DNA of 64,000 nt from Acuticoccus kalidii (lineage in GTDB: Bacteria; Pseudomonadota; Alphaproteobacteria; Rhizobiales; Amorphaceae), in the NCBI RefSeq assembly GCF_021556395.1, contig NZ_JAKGCS010000024.1, positions 617,807 through 681,806 of the forward strand. Reading direction: 5' to 3'. The position numbers were made by a program, and so were the translations under genes. Numbering within the stretch: position 1 is the first letter of the stretch; each line of letters begins with the position of its first letter. This document shows, piece after piece, positions 26,078 through 35,647 of the stretch. The notes beneath the pieces were generated by a model that was given only the letters and a program-made list of their open reading frames with translations, made no database searches and was not told the origin of the DNA.

Positions 26078-28384
26078 TTAAGAGCTCCCGTAGGTGAAGA
26101 CCTTTTGCAGGGCGTAGATGTTCGTCGTGTCGGTCGTCGTCCCCTCCACCTTGATCTGGCAGACCTGGAGGCTGACGCCCGTGAAGGTCCGGAAGAAGGT
26201 GATCTTCGTCGGGTCGGCGGGATCGACTTCCGAGTCCGAAGCGTCCGCCGTTTCGCTCCCACCGCCGTCTGGCAAGAGCGTCACGGTGATGTCGTGGTCC
26301 GATCCGTCGAAGTTCGCGCAGGTCACTTCGATGACAACCGTCGTGACGGTTTGCCCGAAGTCGACATCATTGCTGATCCAGGTAAGTTCGTCGTCAGGCC
26401 GCCATGCCTCATAGTCAGCGTCGGTGAAGTCGATCGCCGGCATGAGGTCGGTCGTACCGGTGAAGATGGCCCGCATATTGAGGACCGTCGGAAGACTGCC
26501 GAGCGGATCCGAGTTCTCGGCATTGTCGATCGGGTACCAGGCCCCGGAGCCATTCGGCTGATAGCTCAGCATAAGGCTCGTGCCTTCAGGCTCGATCGCA
26601 CCGATATTGCTGTCGACCGAGAGGATCCCACCGGGCAGCGAGAGAGGAGCCAGCTGCACAACGGTCCGAGTCTGCGCGAAGCGGCAATAGTAGATCTGGA
26701 TCGCGAGATCGAGATTCGGATTGATGTCGCTCCACACGCCGTCGTTCGCGGTCTGCAACGAGCCTTGAAGGTACTTATTGCCCGAGACGCAGGCCAACGA
26801 ATGGCTCGCATCCGTAGTCAAAACGACCGCGTATTGCATGCCAGGTTCGAGAAGCGTCGGCTTGAACGGCACATCGGTCCGGGCCGGCCAGAGATTGATC
26901 GACCCGCTGGAGATCGTGGTGGTCGCCACGACGGCCTCGGTGTTCGGCACGCCGTCGACCGTCTCGCAAATCTGGACGGTGACGTCGCCACTCCCCTTCG
27001 CGGCGAAATAGAGCCCGATTTTCGGCACGTAACCGGCGGACGAGGACAGGAACGTCTGGGCGATGTTTCGCCCCGCCACACCGGTCTCGACGTAGTGCCA
27101 AGGATGATAGACGAAGCGGGCCCAATCCTTCCACCAACGCTTTCGGCGTTGGACCTTGGCAAGACGGCGCCGCTCGATCAGCGACAGACGGCTTTCCCAG
27201 ACGTCGTAGTCGGGGTGCCAGTTCGAATCGAGCGCCTTGCGCCAGAGCGCAAAATAGCCGGACGTCAGATAAGAGACGAGCAAGGACGCGGGATGCGGCG
27301 TTTTATAGGCCGAGCCCCAACGATGCCGGATCCGACCGCAGCGCAGATGACGCCAGTGAATCGTGTGGGACTGCTTGTCCGAGAAGGACACGTCCGCATC
27401 CCGACCGACCACGTCGATCCGCAGCTCCTCCTCCCAGTACGGAAGAGTGAGATTGTCGACGGTCTTCACGAGCGGATCGTTGGCCGCAAACAGCGCGAAC
27501 TTGCTCGTCACCGAGCCGTTTGATGCCGGCGGCGGGAACGTTGCGCCATCGTCGATCCGCGCTGCGTAATCGGGGTGCGTGGTGTTCGACCCGCTTTCGT
27601 CGCGGAAGTTCTCAATGTAATAGGCCGCCGCCGTATCCGGCACGTCGACCACATCCTTCAACTCCGCAAGATCCCGGAACACCTGCCGAAACGTGATCGG
27701 GCCAGGCAGCGCGTCGAGCTGATTGATCGTGTTCGACAGATCGGTTTCGAGGCTGTCGACACGACCGAAAACCTGGTTCTGGCGCGCCTGCATCTGGTTG
27801 ACGGACGAGGCCAGGGATTCGTTGCTCGGCAAACGCCGCGAAGTGTTCAGCGTGATCCCGGTTTCGTCCTCGAGCCCCGCCGTCGTCAGGGTGATCCATC
27901 CGATCGCAACCTGCCCGCCGGGCGCGGCCGGCGCGGTCGGCGATGGCGACGGATCGGAATAGAGCGCCGCGGCGGCCGCGAAGCGGTCGTCCCGGGTCGC
28001 TGTGCTGCGGCTTTCCGTCGTGACAAGATCATTCGTCGGATCTTTCAGGAACTCACGAGGCGCATTGCCGGCGGGAGCCTGATTGGCCGACACGCAGATC
28101 GTGACGATCCGCTTGTTGCCTCCGGCTTGCGGAAGATCGTTGTCAAAGTCGAAGGTGTGCTCGGTCCGGAGCGGGTAGACCTTGCCGCCGCTCCAGAATG
28201 AACCGAGGGTCAGCGTGGCCTGAAGGTTGGACACCCGCTGAATCGTGAAGTCGGCCCAATAGAGGCCGGTCCCGACGGCCTGGGCGCCGACACGGTCGAG
28301 CCCCTCCCGACCGAATGCCCCGATGTTGTTCAGGAATTCGGTCGAGATCTTTTGCGCCGACGAGATCGTGGCGATGCGGTCCAT
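26078..28384 (-). CDS. Large tail fibre/baseplate-associated protein
   Basis: 768 residues. The N-terminal half matches what I know of DUF4815-type phage proteins: DRIATISSAQKISTEFLNNI, a beta barrel region, and then SVNQMQARQNQVFGRVDSLE as a coiled coil. The C-terminal half is a series of beta-rich domains (e.g. GDVTVQICETVDGVPNTEAV). DUF4815 members anchor fibres to the wedge. It follows the gpI-like gene with no gap. Confidence 0.75.
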   Translation of the reverse strand: MDRIATISSAQKISTEFLNNIGAFGREGLDRVGAQAVGTGLYWADFTIQRVSNLQATLTLGSFWSGGKVYPLRTEHTFDFDNDLPQAGGNKRIVTICVSANQAPAGNAPREFLKDPTNDLVTTESRSTATRDDRFAAAAALYSDPSPSPTAPAAPGGQVAIGWITLTTAGLEDETGITLNTSRRLPSNESLASSVNQMQARQNQVFGRVDSLETDLSNTINQLDALPGPITFRQVFRDLAELKDVVDVPDTAAAYYIENFRDESGSNTTHPDYAARIDDGATFPPPASNGSVTSKFALFAANDPLVKTVDNLTLPYWEEELRIDVVGRDADVSFSDKQSHTIHWRHLRCGRIRHRWGSAYKTPHPASLLVSYLTSGYFALWRKALDSNWHPDYDVWESRLSLIERRRLAKVQRRKRWWKDWARFVYHPWHYVETGVAGRNIAQTFLSSSAGYVPKIGLYFAAKGSGDVTVQICETVDGVPNTEAVVATTTISSGSINLWPARTDVPFKPTLLEPGMQYAVVLTTDASHSLACVSGNKYLQGSLQTANDGVWSDINPNLDLAIQIYYCRFAQTRTVVQLAPLSLPGGILSVDSNIGAIEPEGTSLMLSYQPNGSGAWYPIDNAENSDPLGSLPTVLNMRAIFTGTTDLMPAIDFTDADYEAWRPDDELTWISNDVDFGQTVTTVVIEVTCANFDGSDHDITVTLLPDGGGSETADASDSEVDPADPTKITFFRTFTGVSLQVCQIKVEGTTTDTTNIYALQKVFTYGSS

Positions 28385-31300
28385 TCACAGCCTCCTGCGG
28401 GCTCGGCGCGAGCCAAATTTGACAGAGCCGTCCAACGGGATCGGCGCTCGCAGATCGAGCCGCTCTGCCATCGTGAAAGTGACCTGGATTTCGTCCCGCA
28501 GCGCTTTCGCCGCGCGGATCGCTTCCCAGGCCGTGAAGTAGTTCGAAAGGTCGTCCTCGGACGCGAAGCAGAAGTCCGCCACCGAGACATCGGCATAGCC
28601 ATGTGGCGGCCTTGCCCGCCCCGGGAAATCCGCGAGGAGATAGGCCGTGTAGGGGTCCGGCTGCGTCCAAGAGAAGTCCGTATAGGCCCCGGCCGGTCGC
28701 GCATCGATCGGCGGGGTCTCGCGGCTGACGATGTACCAGCGATCGTAATAGGCCAACTCGGCCTGATCATTGAATGCGAACGCATGGTCAGACACGGCGA
28801 CGTTCGCCGCGTAGAAATGCGGAACCGTCCTCGTGACATTGACCCGCTCGGGCCAGACTTCCGTCGTTTCCAGCGACGGGGTCAACGTCTCGACGATGAG
28901 GTCGACGTCCGACGTCTCGCCATAGGTGCGGACCGTCGTCGTGATGATCTCGGGATCGATCTGATCGACCAACCACGCATGATCGACGAACGTGTTCGCA
29001 TCGGCGAAGGGCGTATAAGGGCCGGCCCGCCGCGGGATTGTCACCCGCTCGACCAGATCCTCCGTGACGGTTGCCCGTGTCTCGTCATACTCCCAGCGCT
29101 GGAGTGCGATCTCCTCCCCATCCTTGGGGTCGAAGATATAGCTTCGCCGTCCGTGAACCGTCTCCGGCGTGTCGGGCCACCCCCAGCCGTAATCGGCGAA
29201 GGCATGGTCGGCGAAATGCTCCACTCGAAGGGCGTCGCGGGTGTCGTTTCGCGTGTAGACGCGCAGCTGTTTCAGCGATGCCTTCCAGGCCGCCGTCACC
29301 TCGGCAGCACGATCCGGCAGCGCCCACGGCCGATCTGAAGGCGTCAGCGTGTCGACGAGGCGCGCGCCGATCGCCTCGAAATATCCCGCGAACGCTCCCT
29401 CAGTGCCCTTGATCCGGTGGAGCGGGAGCATCCGCGCCGTGATCCGGCGCTTCGTCTCTGCATCCCAATTCCGGCGCCAGATGTCGGCGGAGACCGACCA
29501 ACCGAGCCACGGAATGAAGCCATCGGGAATGTCTTGCGGCCGATAAAGCAGACGCAAGTCGACCGGGATCGTATCGATCCGCTCGCCGAAAACATCGTCG
29601 AACGCGAGCTCTTGTGGCGTCGACCCCAAGGGCAGAAGCCGATTGTCGGTCAACAGGTCACGGCGCGACCCAATCGTCGGAAGGCGCTCGATCGTCGGCG
29701 TGACGTCGACGCTCCCGAGCTTGACCTCGGCGTTCTCGTGCGCAGGCAATGGATCGACCTCGATCGGCACGTTGACGCCCCCCATCGCCGCAGCCCCTGT
29801 GAGGGCGTCGCTCGTCGCAGGGAACGGCTCAACTGTGATGGGGATGTCGGCGCCAGCGAGAACAACCTCCTGCACTTCAGCGCCTGCCATCGGCGCAATG
29901 CTCGGCGTGAGGTCGACGCTGGACAGCTCCGCATATTCCGTTGCGGTCGCCGACAATGTGCCGACGGTGACCGAAGCTCGGATGTCGGTGAAGGCGACCC
30001 CGTCACCCTGGACAGCGCGGATTGCCCCGACCGTCACCGCGAGCGACACCGACCCGAGCGGCGCCGGCACGCGCTCCACCGCTGACATGGGCGCCGTGCC
30101 GATGGGGACATCGACAGACGCAAGATCCGCCGCTTCCTCGAGGTGGACGGCAAGCGCATCAACCGCCAACCGCACGTCGACTGCGCTGAGCCCGACGGTG
30201 GAGCCTTCGCGCGCATCGGTTGCCGTGGTCGTCACCGCGATATCGACGGATGCAAAGCGGACAAGCTGCTTCGCCGCGACCGAGAGCGGCTCGACGGCCA
30301 AGGAAACATCGACGCCCCTCAGCGTCAGCGCTTCCTCGCTGGCGATTGTCAGCGGCTCGACACTCACCGCGCTGACGGTGCCGCTCAGCGCCACGGGCCG
30401 CGTCTCGCCCACTGCCATAGCGGACGCTGTCGGCTGCATGACGATAGACGCGAGCCCGATCGCTTCCACAGTGATCCCGCCCATAGGCGCGATGCTGACC
30501 GGAATACCGATTCCGACGAGGTCCGCAGCCTCGGCGATCTCGACTGACAACGGCTCGATCGTGATGTCGACCGTCACCCCGGTAAGGCCAAGCGCCATGG
30601 ACTCGGACACCAAGAGGCCGGAAACCGCCACGGGCACGCCGATCGAGTCAAGGCCCACCACAGCGGCCTCGGCGGCCGCCAACGGCTCGACCGTGATGGC
30701 AATACCCGCGGCTCCAAGCGACGCTTGTTCCGCCGCTTCTACCGAGAGCGCGGCAACAGCGACCGGGAGGTCGATCGGCACCAAATCGACTGCGCCGGCC
30801 TCGTAAACGGCGATCGGTTGGACAGCGACCGGAATGGCCACGTCCACGAGGGGACCGGCATCCTCATCTGGCGCCGGCGCCCAAGTCGACTGCGTGTTGT
30901 ACCAGATCGAGAGCGTGCCGAGCGACGAAGACGGCCAAGCGGTGGAGGGCGACGCGGGCGCACCATCGCCGCCATAGCGACCCCAGCCGCCGTCCCCGTT
31001 GCCGGTCCAGACGTCATAGGTCCAGTCGGCGCCCCAATCACCGCCTTCGCCGATCAGGTCATTGTCGAGCCAGAGCTTCGCCCATTTGTTGACCGGGTCG
31101 AACTCCCAGGTGAGATCGTGCGTCTCGCCCTCGAGCCCAAGCGCCGAGACGTTTACGCCGACATAGCGCGTCGCCGAGGTGCCGCCGTCGCCGAACCGCA
31201 GCGTGATGTAGTTTTGGCCGCCGGATACGGAGATCCAAATCTGCGCGCCGTCCTGGAACCAGTTGTTCCCGACCTCGAAGAGGATGTAGTTGCCCCACGT

Positions 31301-31438
31301 CGCCGGGAAGGTGACGCTGGCGCCACGCATGACGACCGGTTGGCTTCGACGCGCTTCTGAGGGCGATCCGAAGGTCTGCCCCTGGCTGTACGTGGCGCTG
31401 GGAGTGCCGAGACCTGCAATGGGGCTGGGGTTCGGCAT
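28385..31438 (-). CDS. gpI-type baseplate protein fused to lectin-like domain and 22-residue repeats
   Basis: 1017 residues, far longer than P2 gpI (about 176). Residues about 35-185 look like a concanavalin/LamG-type beta sandwich (VTFPATWGNYILFEVGNNWF, HDLTWEFDPVNKWAKLWLDN). Residues about 196-592 are roughly 18 tandem repeats of about 22 residues around a core such as LxSVDVPxxVEPLxVxEA. The gpI signature follows: LLPLGSTPQELAFDDVF, DTIPVDLRLLYRPQDIPDGF, IPWLGWSVSADIW and HRIKGTEGAFAGYF. The remainder is probably another fibre-anchoring domain. gpI forms baseplate wedges and attaches fibres. Confidence 0.82.
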   Translation of the reverse strand: MPNPSPIAGLGTPSATYSQGQTFGSPSEARRSQPVVMRGASVTFPATWGNYILFEVGNNWFQDGAQIWISVSGGQNYITLRFGDGGTSATRYVGVNVSALGLEGETHDLTWEFDPVNKWAKLWLDNDLIGEGGDWGADWTYDVWTGNGDGGWGRYGGDGAPASPSTAWPSSSLGTLSIWYNTQSTWAPAPDEDAGPLVDVAIPVAVQPIAVYEAGAVDLVPIDLPVAVAALSVEAAEQASLGAAGIAITVEPLAAAEAAVVGLDSIGVPVAVSGLLVSESMALGLTGVTVDITIEPLSVEIAEAADLVGIGIPVSIAPMGGITVEAIGLASIVMQPTASAMAVGETRPVALSGTVSAVSVEPLTIASEEALTLRGVDVSLAVEPLSVAAKQLVRFASVDIAVTTTATDAREGSTVGLSAVDVRLAVDALAVHLEEAADLASVDVPIGTAPMSAVERVPAPLGSVSLAVTVGAIRAVQGDGVAFTDIRASVTVGTLSATATEYAELSSVDLTPSIAPMAGAEVQEVVLAGADIPITVEPFPATSDALTGAAAMGGVNVPIEVDPLPAHENAEVKLGSVDVTPTIERLPTIGSRRDLLTDNRLLPLGSTPQELAFDDVFGERIDTIPVDLRLLYRPQDIPDGFIPWLGWSVSADIWRRNWDAETKRRITARMLPLHRIKGTEGAFAGYFEAIGARLVDTLTPSDRPWALPDRAAEVTAAWKASLKQLRVYTRNDTRDALRVEHFADHAFADYGWGWPDTPETVHGRRSYIFDPKDGEEIALQRWEYDETRATVTEDLVERVTIPRRAGPYTPFADANTFVDHAWLVDQIDPEIITTTVRTYGETSDVDLIVETLTPSLETTEVWPERVNVTRTVPHFYAANVAVSDHAFAFNDQAELAYYDRWYIVSRETPPIDARPAGAYTDFSWTQPDPYTAYLLADFPGRARPPHGYADVSVADFCFASEDDLSNYFTAWEAIRAAKALRDEIQVTFTMAERLDLRAPIPLDGSVKFGSRRARRRL
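29663..30853 (-). repeat. About 18 coding repeats of 66 bases within the gpI-type gene
   Basis: The encoded protein repeats every 22 or so residues, for example LTLRGVDVSLAVEPLSVAAK, VGLSAVDVRLAVDALAVHLE and ADLASVDVPIGTAPMSAVER. Units differ at DNA level, so the array is old or under selection for structure rather than a recent expansion. Likely a beta-solenoid or extended beta spacer. Confidence 0.8.
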
Positions 31439-31530
31439 ACTGGCCTCGTGGGGCGCGTGACTCTGGTCGTCCCTGGATCATCGCCAGGTGATGGTGGCCC
31501 CCTTCAAACTGCCGAGAACCGCCTCGCTCG

Positions 31531-31917
31531 TTAGGCCGCTTCTTCGCCGTCAAGGATGGCGATTTCATTCGCGGTGGTCGTGAACCACTTCGAGCTCGTC
31601 GACGAAAAAGTCAGCGGCGTTTCCAGCGGCGCGACAATGCACAGAACACCATCGCCATCCGTGCCGCACCAATGGTTCGCTTCGACGGCGGCCACCGTGA
31701 CGTTGCCGTCGCTGATCGGCGGAATGCCGGTGGCTCGGCCGGAGACCGATCCATCGGCAATGGTGGACGCGGTGACACCTGTCTTGTTCGCGACGGAATA
31801 GGTCGCGACGTCCCCATAGCTCGAGACCGCCTGGGAAAGCAGGTGGATCTCACTGATGTCGGCGATCATCGCGCTGAGAGCGGCGTTCGCATATTTGTCG
31901 TTTACCCAAACGGCCAT
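31531..31917 (-). CDS. Tail-associated protein, unknown
   Basis: 128 residues, starting MAVWVNDKYANAALSAMIAD and predicted to be a beta-rich protein after a short N-terminal helix; Cys pairs occur at HWCGTDGDGVLC. It lies between gpJ and the gpI-like gene. No family recognised. Position suggests an accessory baseplate or structural component. Confidence 0.7.
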   Translation of the reverse strand: MAVWVNDKYANAALSAMIADISEIHLLSQAVSSYGDVATYSVANKTGVTASTIADGSVSGRATGIPPISDGNVTVAAVEANHWCGTDGDGVLCIVAPLETPLTFSSTSSKWFTTTANEIAILDGEEAA

Positions 31918-31928
31918 TTTCGTCCTCT

Positions 31929-32780
31929 TTACTCGTCGCGCTCGGCGGCAACGGTGAGCGTGATAGCGCCCGCGCGAACGGCCTCGGTTTCATCGATAAT
32001 GACGTCGCTGGCCGGCTCAGCGAGCACCACGCGCTCGACACCCTCCACCTGAAGGGCTCGGAACACCGAGGAGCGGCTGAGGTTTCGGCCGACCTTCTTG
32101 CGAAGGTTCAGCTCGTCGGTCAGAGCGTTGGTCGCCTCGGCCAGGAGGAGCGCGGCGTCGGGCCCAGGTCGAAGCACGAGCTCGGCCGTGACCTTCACCG
32201 GTACCAGCGTCGCCGCGACCACATTGACCACGTCCGTCAGCGGCCGGATGTCTCGATCCAAAAAGCGCGTCTGTACCGCGGCGATTTCTTCCGCGTTCGG
32301 CACACCATCGGCGGCGCCGAGGAGCGCAACGGTCACGTAACCCGGCGCCGTTCTGACCGCATTCGCGTCGAGCAGCGTCGGTGCTGCATCAAGCGCGTGA
32401 TAGATGTAGGCGCCTTGCGGCCCGGCCGACGCGAACGCTTCGATGTGGAGATGGATTCGCTGGCGAAACGCCGCGTCCGTCTCCCCCTCTTTGCGGGCGA
32501 CATTGTAGAGGGCCGCGAGATTGTCGAGATCGGCGCCGGTGGCGGTCGGGAACATCACGGCCCTCGCCGCCGCATTGACCCGCTCGCGGAGTTTTACCTC
32601 GCGAAGCGCCACGGCCTCGCAGAGCTTGATCACCGGTTCGGCTTCGACAAGCGCGGTGAAGGCCGGGTAGCGCGCGACGAAATCCGCAATGATCGCCTTC
32701 CTGATCGCCGCGGCCGGGACCGTTTCGACGATGTCCGGCACAGGCATCCGCGAAAGATCGACAGAGACAAATCGGGTCAC
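31929..32780 (-). CDS. Baseplate assembly protein J
   Basis: 283 residues, gpJ family (baseplate wedge, related to T4 gp6). Starts VSVDLSRMPVPDIVET-like and contains the conserved NAAARAVMFPTATGADLDNL and ALYNVARKEGETDAAFRQRI blocks. It overlaps gpW by four bases. It builds the baseplate periphery together with W and I. Confidence 0.93.
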   Translation of the reverse strand: MTRFVSVDLSRMPVPDIVETVPAAAIRKAIIADFVARYPAFTALVEAEPVIKLCEAVALREVKLRERVNAAARAVMFPTATGADLDNLAALYNVARKEGETDAAFRQRIHLHIEAFASAGPQGAYIYHALDAAPTLLDANAVRTAPGYVTVALLGAADGVPNAEEIAAVQTRFLDRDIRPLTDVVNVVAATLVPVKVTAELVLRPGPDAALLLAEATNALTDELNLRKKVGRNLSRSSVFRALQVEGVERVVLAEPASDVIIDETEAVRAGAITLTVAAERDE

Positions 32781-33154
32781 AGCGTCACCGGGATCGTTAG
32801 GAGTTCCTGACCACTTTCCAGATCGATCACGTCGATGAGGATCTCGATCTCGCCGTTCGCCGCCGCCCCAGCCACTCGGACGCTCTTCACGAGCACGCGT
32901 GGATCCCAGCGCATCAGCGCGTCGTAGACGTCGATGATGATCGCGAGGATGGTCTCGGAGTTCAGCGGCTCATCGACGAGCCGATGATGCTTGGTGCCGT
33001 ACTCGCGGATGGAGACCGTCTGACCGAAATTGTCGATGACATCGCCCGGCGAAACGCGTTCACCGATCCGGGTCCGAAAGAGATCAGCGATGCTTTGCTT
33101 GAGGTGCGCCGGTCCGGACAACGGCTGAAACGTCGTCGAGTCGAGGCCCAGCAT
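32777..33154 (-). CDS. Baseplate assembly protein W (gp25-like)
   Basis: 125 residues, GPW/gp25 family. LKQSIADLFRTRIGERVSPG and the EPLNSETILAIIIDVYDALM and RWDPRVLVKSV segments are diagnostic, including the EPR-like turn (here DPR) that nucleates sheath polymerisation in T4 gp25. Overlaps gpJ by ATGA. Confidence 0.93.
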   Translation of the reverse strand: MLGLDSTTFQPLSGPAHLKQSIADLFRTRIGERVSPGDVIDNFGQTVSIREYGTKHHRLVDEPLNSETILAIIIDVYDALMRWDPRVLVKSVRVAGAAANGEIEILIDVIDLESGQELLTIPVTL

Positions 33155-33163
33155 TGCGCGGGA

Positions 33164-33379
33164 TCAATCGGCCGGCTTCTTCGACGAACGCCCGCGCGGA
33201 ACGCGCGGCCCCGGCGTCTTCGGCGACGCGATGTCGGCTCGCTTTTTGACGCGCTTCGCGAGCAAGAGGTACTTCGCCTGGCGCTCGGTGAGCTTCACGA
33301 TCGCGCCCTCGTCGACCCAGCCGTTCGTGATCCCGAAGCCACCCTGACCGGGCAGCACTTCGTAGGACATGGTGGTCAT
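33164..33379 (-). CDS. Small basic-tailed phage protein, unknown
   Basis: 71 residues: MTTMSYEVLPGQGGFGITNG, then WVDEGAIVKLTERQAKYLLL and a Lys/Arg-rich tail. The EGAxVxLTxxQAxxLL pattern resembles small head-completion-like proteins that occur between structural genes (compare the gene at 35303). ATG 33379 with GGTGA upstream; a second ATG three codons in is possible. Confidence 0.65.
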   Translation of the reverse strand: MTTMSYEVLPGQGGFGITNGWVDEGAIVKLTERQAKYLLLAKRVKKRADIASPKTPGPRVPRGRSSKKPAD

Positions 33380-33383
33380 GATC

Positions 33384-33677
33384 TCACCTTGGATGGATGT
33401 TGATTTTTGAGCTGCCGGCGACGCGAACGTGCCCGCATGTGTCAGCGTTTCCGTCGTGGTTGACGGGAATCCCCTGGATGCGAAACCAGCTCGCCCCGTT
33501 CGCCGTAACCCAATTGCCGGCACAATGGATCGGCACGAGCGGGCACGGCGGGTGCCCAGACCCGAGCGCCCCATCGACGGACAGGAGCCGTCCTTGATCG
33601 CGGACTTTCGATTGGGGCGTGGTCGTGACGATGCCGCCGCCATCGTTGGCGTCGCCGATCACGTGCACGATGGCCAT
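33384..33677 (-). CDS. PAAR-like spike tip protein
   Basis: 97 residues with PAAR-type Gly/His composition: MAIVHVIGDANDGGGIVTTT, VDGALGSGHPPCPLVPIHCA and DTCGHVRVAGS. The conserved His and Cys residues suggest a metal-bound conical tip that caps the gpV spike. It follows gpV with a nine-base gap, the usual partner arrangement. Confidence 0.8.
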   Translation of the reverse strand: MAIVHVIGDANDGGGIVTTTPQSKVRDQGRLLSVDGALGSGHPPCPLVPIHCAGNWVTANGASWFRIQGIPVNHDGNADTCGHVRVAGSSKINIHPR

Positions 33678-33686
33678 GGCCGGCTC

Positions 33687-34133
33687 CTAGTAGACGTCGA
33701 CTTGGTCGGCGTAGATCTTGAGGTGCCCGGTTCGGATCTCGATTTCGCCATCGCGCATGGTGAAGCTCGATGCCCCGACCACCTTCACGCTTTCCTCACC
33801 GGACTGGCTCGGCTGCCCATATGCCTCGCTGAAGCCCCCAGGCAGCACGAAGCCCTGCCCGGGCTCCCCGGAGGGCGAGACGAAGAGGACGCGCTGATCC
33901 TTCACCGGCGGATCCCATGTGCGCACACCCCCGGCGATCTCCATCCAGGGGACGAAATCAGTCGGAAGCCCTGCGGCCTCGACCTTTACCAGCCCCTCCT
34001 CCGGCTTAACCTCCAACACCCGCGCCTCGCGGAAGATGTTGTTAAGCCGCCGATCGTGCTGTTCGATCGCTGATTCCATGCGTGCAAGTTTCGCGGCGAG
34101 ACGGCGGACCGCGTCCGCGTCTCCCGCGCTCAT
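33687..34133 (-). CDS. Baseplate assembly protein V, tail spike
   Basis: 148 residues of the gpV family. After a helical start (VRRLAAKLARMESAIEQHDR) the OB-fold region contains NNIFREARVLEVKPEEGLVK and the RTWDPPVKDQRVLFVSPSGE and GQGFVLPGGF blocks; the C-terminal part forms the beta-helical needle. It punctures the outer membrane. It overlaps the upstream gene by ATGA. Confidence 0.92.
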   Translation of the reverse strand: MSAGDADAVRRLAAKLARMESAIEQHDRRLNNIFREARVLEVKPEEGLVKVEAAGLPTDFVPWMEIAGGVRTWDPPVKDQRVLFVSPSGEPGQGFVLPGGFSEAYGQPSQSGEESVKVVGASSFTMRDGEIEIRTGHLKIYADQVDVY

Positions 34134-34915
34134 TCTGGTTCGCCCGGTTCGAGGACGGTCGCCTTGACGAGAACGCTGTCGACCGGCGCTCCATCAGGGG
34201 GCGCGATGCCGAGGCCTTTCGCGATCATCGCGCTCAGCCCATAGCGGTGGGCGATCTCTTTCCAGCCCTCCGACAGGTTGTTCGGATCATCGGTCCGGAG
34301 GCGCCCGGCGAACTCGTTACGGAACATCGCGGCAAAATCCTCGAGGAGGCCCTTCCCGCTCGCCTCCATCGCCTCGATGACCTCAAGCCATACCCCGCGG
34401 GGCGCGCCGTCAGGCACCGGCTCATGCAGCGGCATCACGTCGAGCGTCAGCTGTCGCGCAGCATATCGCGTCTTTCCCGAGCTCGTCGCCCGAAGCGAGC
34501 GAACGCGCGACCACCTCGCGGCGATCCTATCGAGACGCGCCGACCAGGGATTATCCGGGTCCATCAGCGCGACTCGAATTTGCCGCTCGATGAGATCGAG
34601 GAGCATCTCGATCATCTCGTCGGTCTGCGGACCGATGACGAACTCGTTCTCGTCGTTTTCGCCCTTCTGATTGGCTTGGACGGAGATTTCGAAGACCAGA
34701 GAGACCGGACCGGGGTTCGACAGAGCACCGAGCCCGTCGATCTCCATCGTGCTGTCGTCGGTGTAGACGACGACGAACGGAGCGCGCTTCTCGTCGCCGC
34801 TGAACACGCGCTCGATGATGCCGATCTCGCTGTCGAACACCTCGTCGCCGACGAAGGTCCGATTGATGATCGCCTCTTTCGCGCAAATGCGAAGGGCTGC
34901 TCGCGCGAGGCTCAT
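34130..34915 (-). CDS. Phage head-tail region protein, unknown
   Basis: 261 residues with a two-part look: an N-terminal beta-rich half (RAPFVVVYTDDSTMEIDGLG, SLVFEISVQANQ) and a helical C-terminal half. It sits between the small connector gene and gpV, where tail terminators or minor structural proteins are usual. No diagnostic motif, so function is left open. Confidence 0.7.
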   Translation of the reverse strand: MSLARAALRICAKEAIINRTFVGDEVFDSEIGIIERVFSGDEKRAPFVVVYTDDSTMEIDGLGALSNPGPVSLVFEISVQANQKGENDENEFVIGPQTDEMIEMLLDLIERQIRVALMDPDNPWSARLDRIAARWSRVRSLRATSSGKTRYAARQLTLDVMPLHEPVPDGAPRGVWLEVIEAMEASGKGLLEDFAAMFRNEFAGRLRTDDPNNLSEGWKEIAHRYGLSAMIAKGLGIAPPDGAPVDSVLVKATVLEPGEPE

Positions 34916-35298
34916 ACCGGCGTCACCAGGATCTCGGCTCGACCGGAATACCGCGCGATGCTGCTGACCTCGAATGCCGGTGGTCCGGGGCGATCGATGG
35001 CGACGATCCGATCACCGTCCCGCAGATCGTAGGGCGGCATCAAAGGGAGCTGGATGAAGATCTTCGCGCTGTCCGCTTCCATGTCGCCCTCCCAGCGCCG
35101 GCCGATGAAATTGCCGCGTTCGATCGTGCCGACATCGATTTTCAACAGGCCGCGGGTGACGAAGGCCGGGCGCGTGGCGTCAGAGCCCGGCCGCTCACCT
35201 TTGCCGCTCCGCACTTGCGGATCGATCCGGATCTGCTCGGAGAACACGCGGTCAATTGCGCGATCGGCGAGGCGCTCCATGGCGAACCAGTTGGCCAT
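34912..35298 (-). CDS. Head-tail joining-like protein
   Basis: 128 residues: a short helix (MERLADRAIDRVFSEQIRID) followed by a beta barrel (GLLKIDVGTIERGNFIGRRW, DLRDGDRIVAIDRPG). This arrangement and size resemble lambda FII-type head-tail connectors; assignment is by pattern and position. Overlaps the downstream gene by ATGA. Confidence 0.65.
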   Translation of the reverse strand: MANWFAMERLADRAIDRVFSEQIRIDPQVRSGKGERPGSDATRPAFVTRGLLKIDVGTIERGNFIGRRWEGDMEADSAKIFIQLPLMPPYDLRDGDRIVAIDRPGPPAFEVSSIARYSGRAEILVTPV

Positions 35299-35302
35299 GG
35301 CG

Positions 35303-35611
35303 TCAGCCGCGAATGGCCTTGATGATCTCGGCCTTCGTGTCGGTGCGCTTCACCTCGACGCCGAGGGTTTCGGCTTCGGCGAGAAGCTCTTCCTTCGTCA
35401 TGTCGTCGAGCCCATCGGGCTCGTCACCGGAGCCGCCCCCGACGTTCGTCGAGCCCTCGGCGCCGTCGGCCGGCTCGATGCTTCCGGCCATCAGCGGGAA
35501 CTCTGCCTCGATCTCGGTCAGATCGACCAGTTCGCCAGCCTCACGAGCGGCGCCGCCGAGATAGGGGCGGCCGGAGAGAACCACGTACGTCTGTCGCGGA
35601 AGTTTGGCCAT
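35303..35611 (-). CDS. Small head protein with HeH/SAP-like C-terminus
   Basis: 102 residues. The N-terminal part (KLPRQTYVVLSGRPYLGG) looks like the small proteins found beside capsid genes; an acidic Gly-rich linker leads to MTKEELLAEAETLGVEVKRT, a HeH/LEM-like helix-extension-helix. Such tails often bind DNA or protein partners. Probably head completion. Confidence 0.65.
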   Translation of the reverse strand: MAKLPRQTYVVLSGRPYLGGAAREAGELVDLTEIEAEFPLMAGSIEPADGAEGSTNVGGGSGDEPDGLDDMTKEELLAEAETLGVEVKRTDTKAEIIKAIRG

Positions 35612-35647
35612 CCGGCCCTCCTATCGGTCTTGAGCTAGGTCAGCCGG

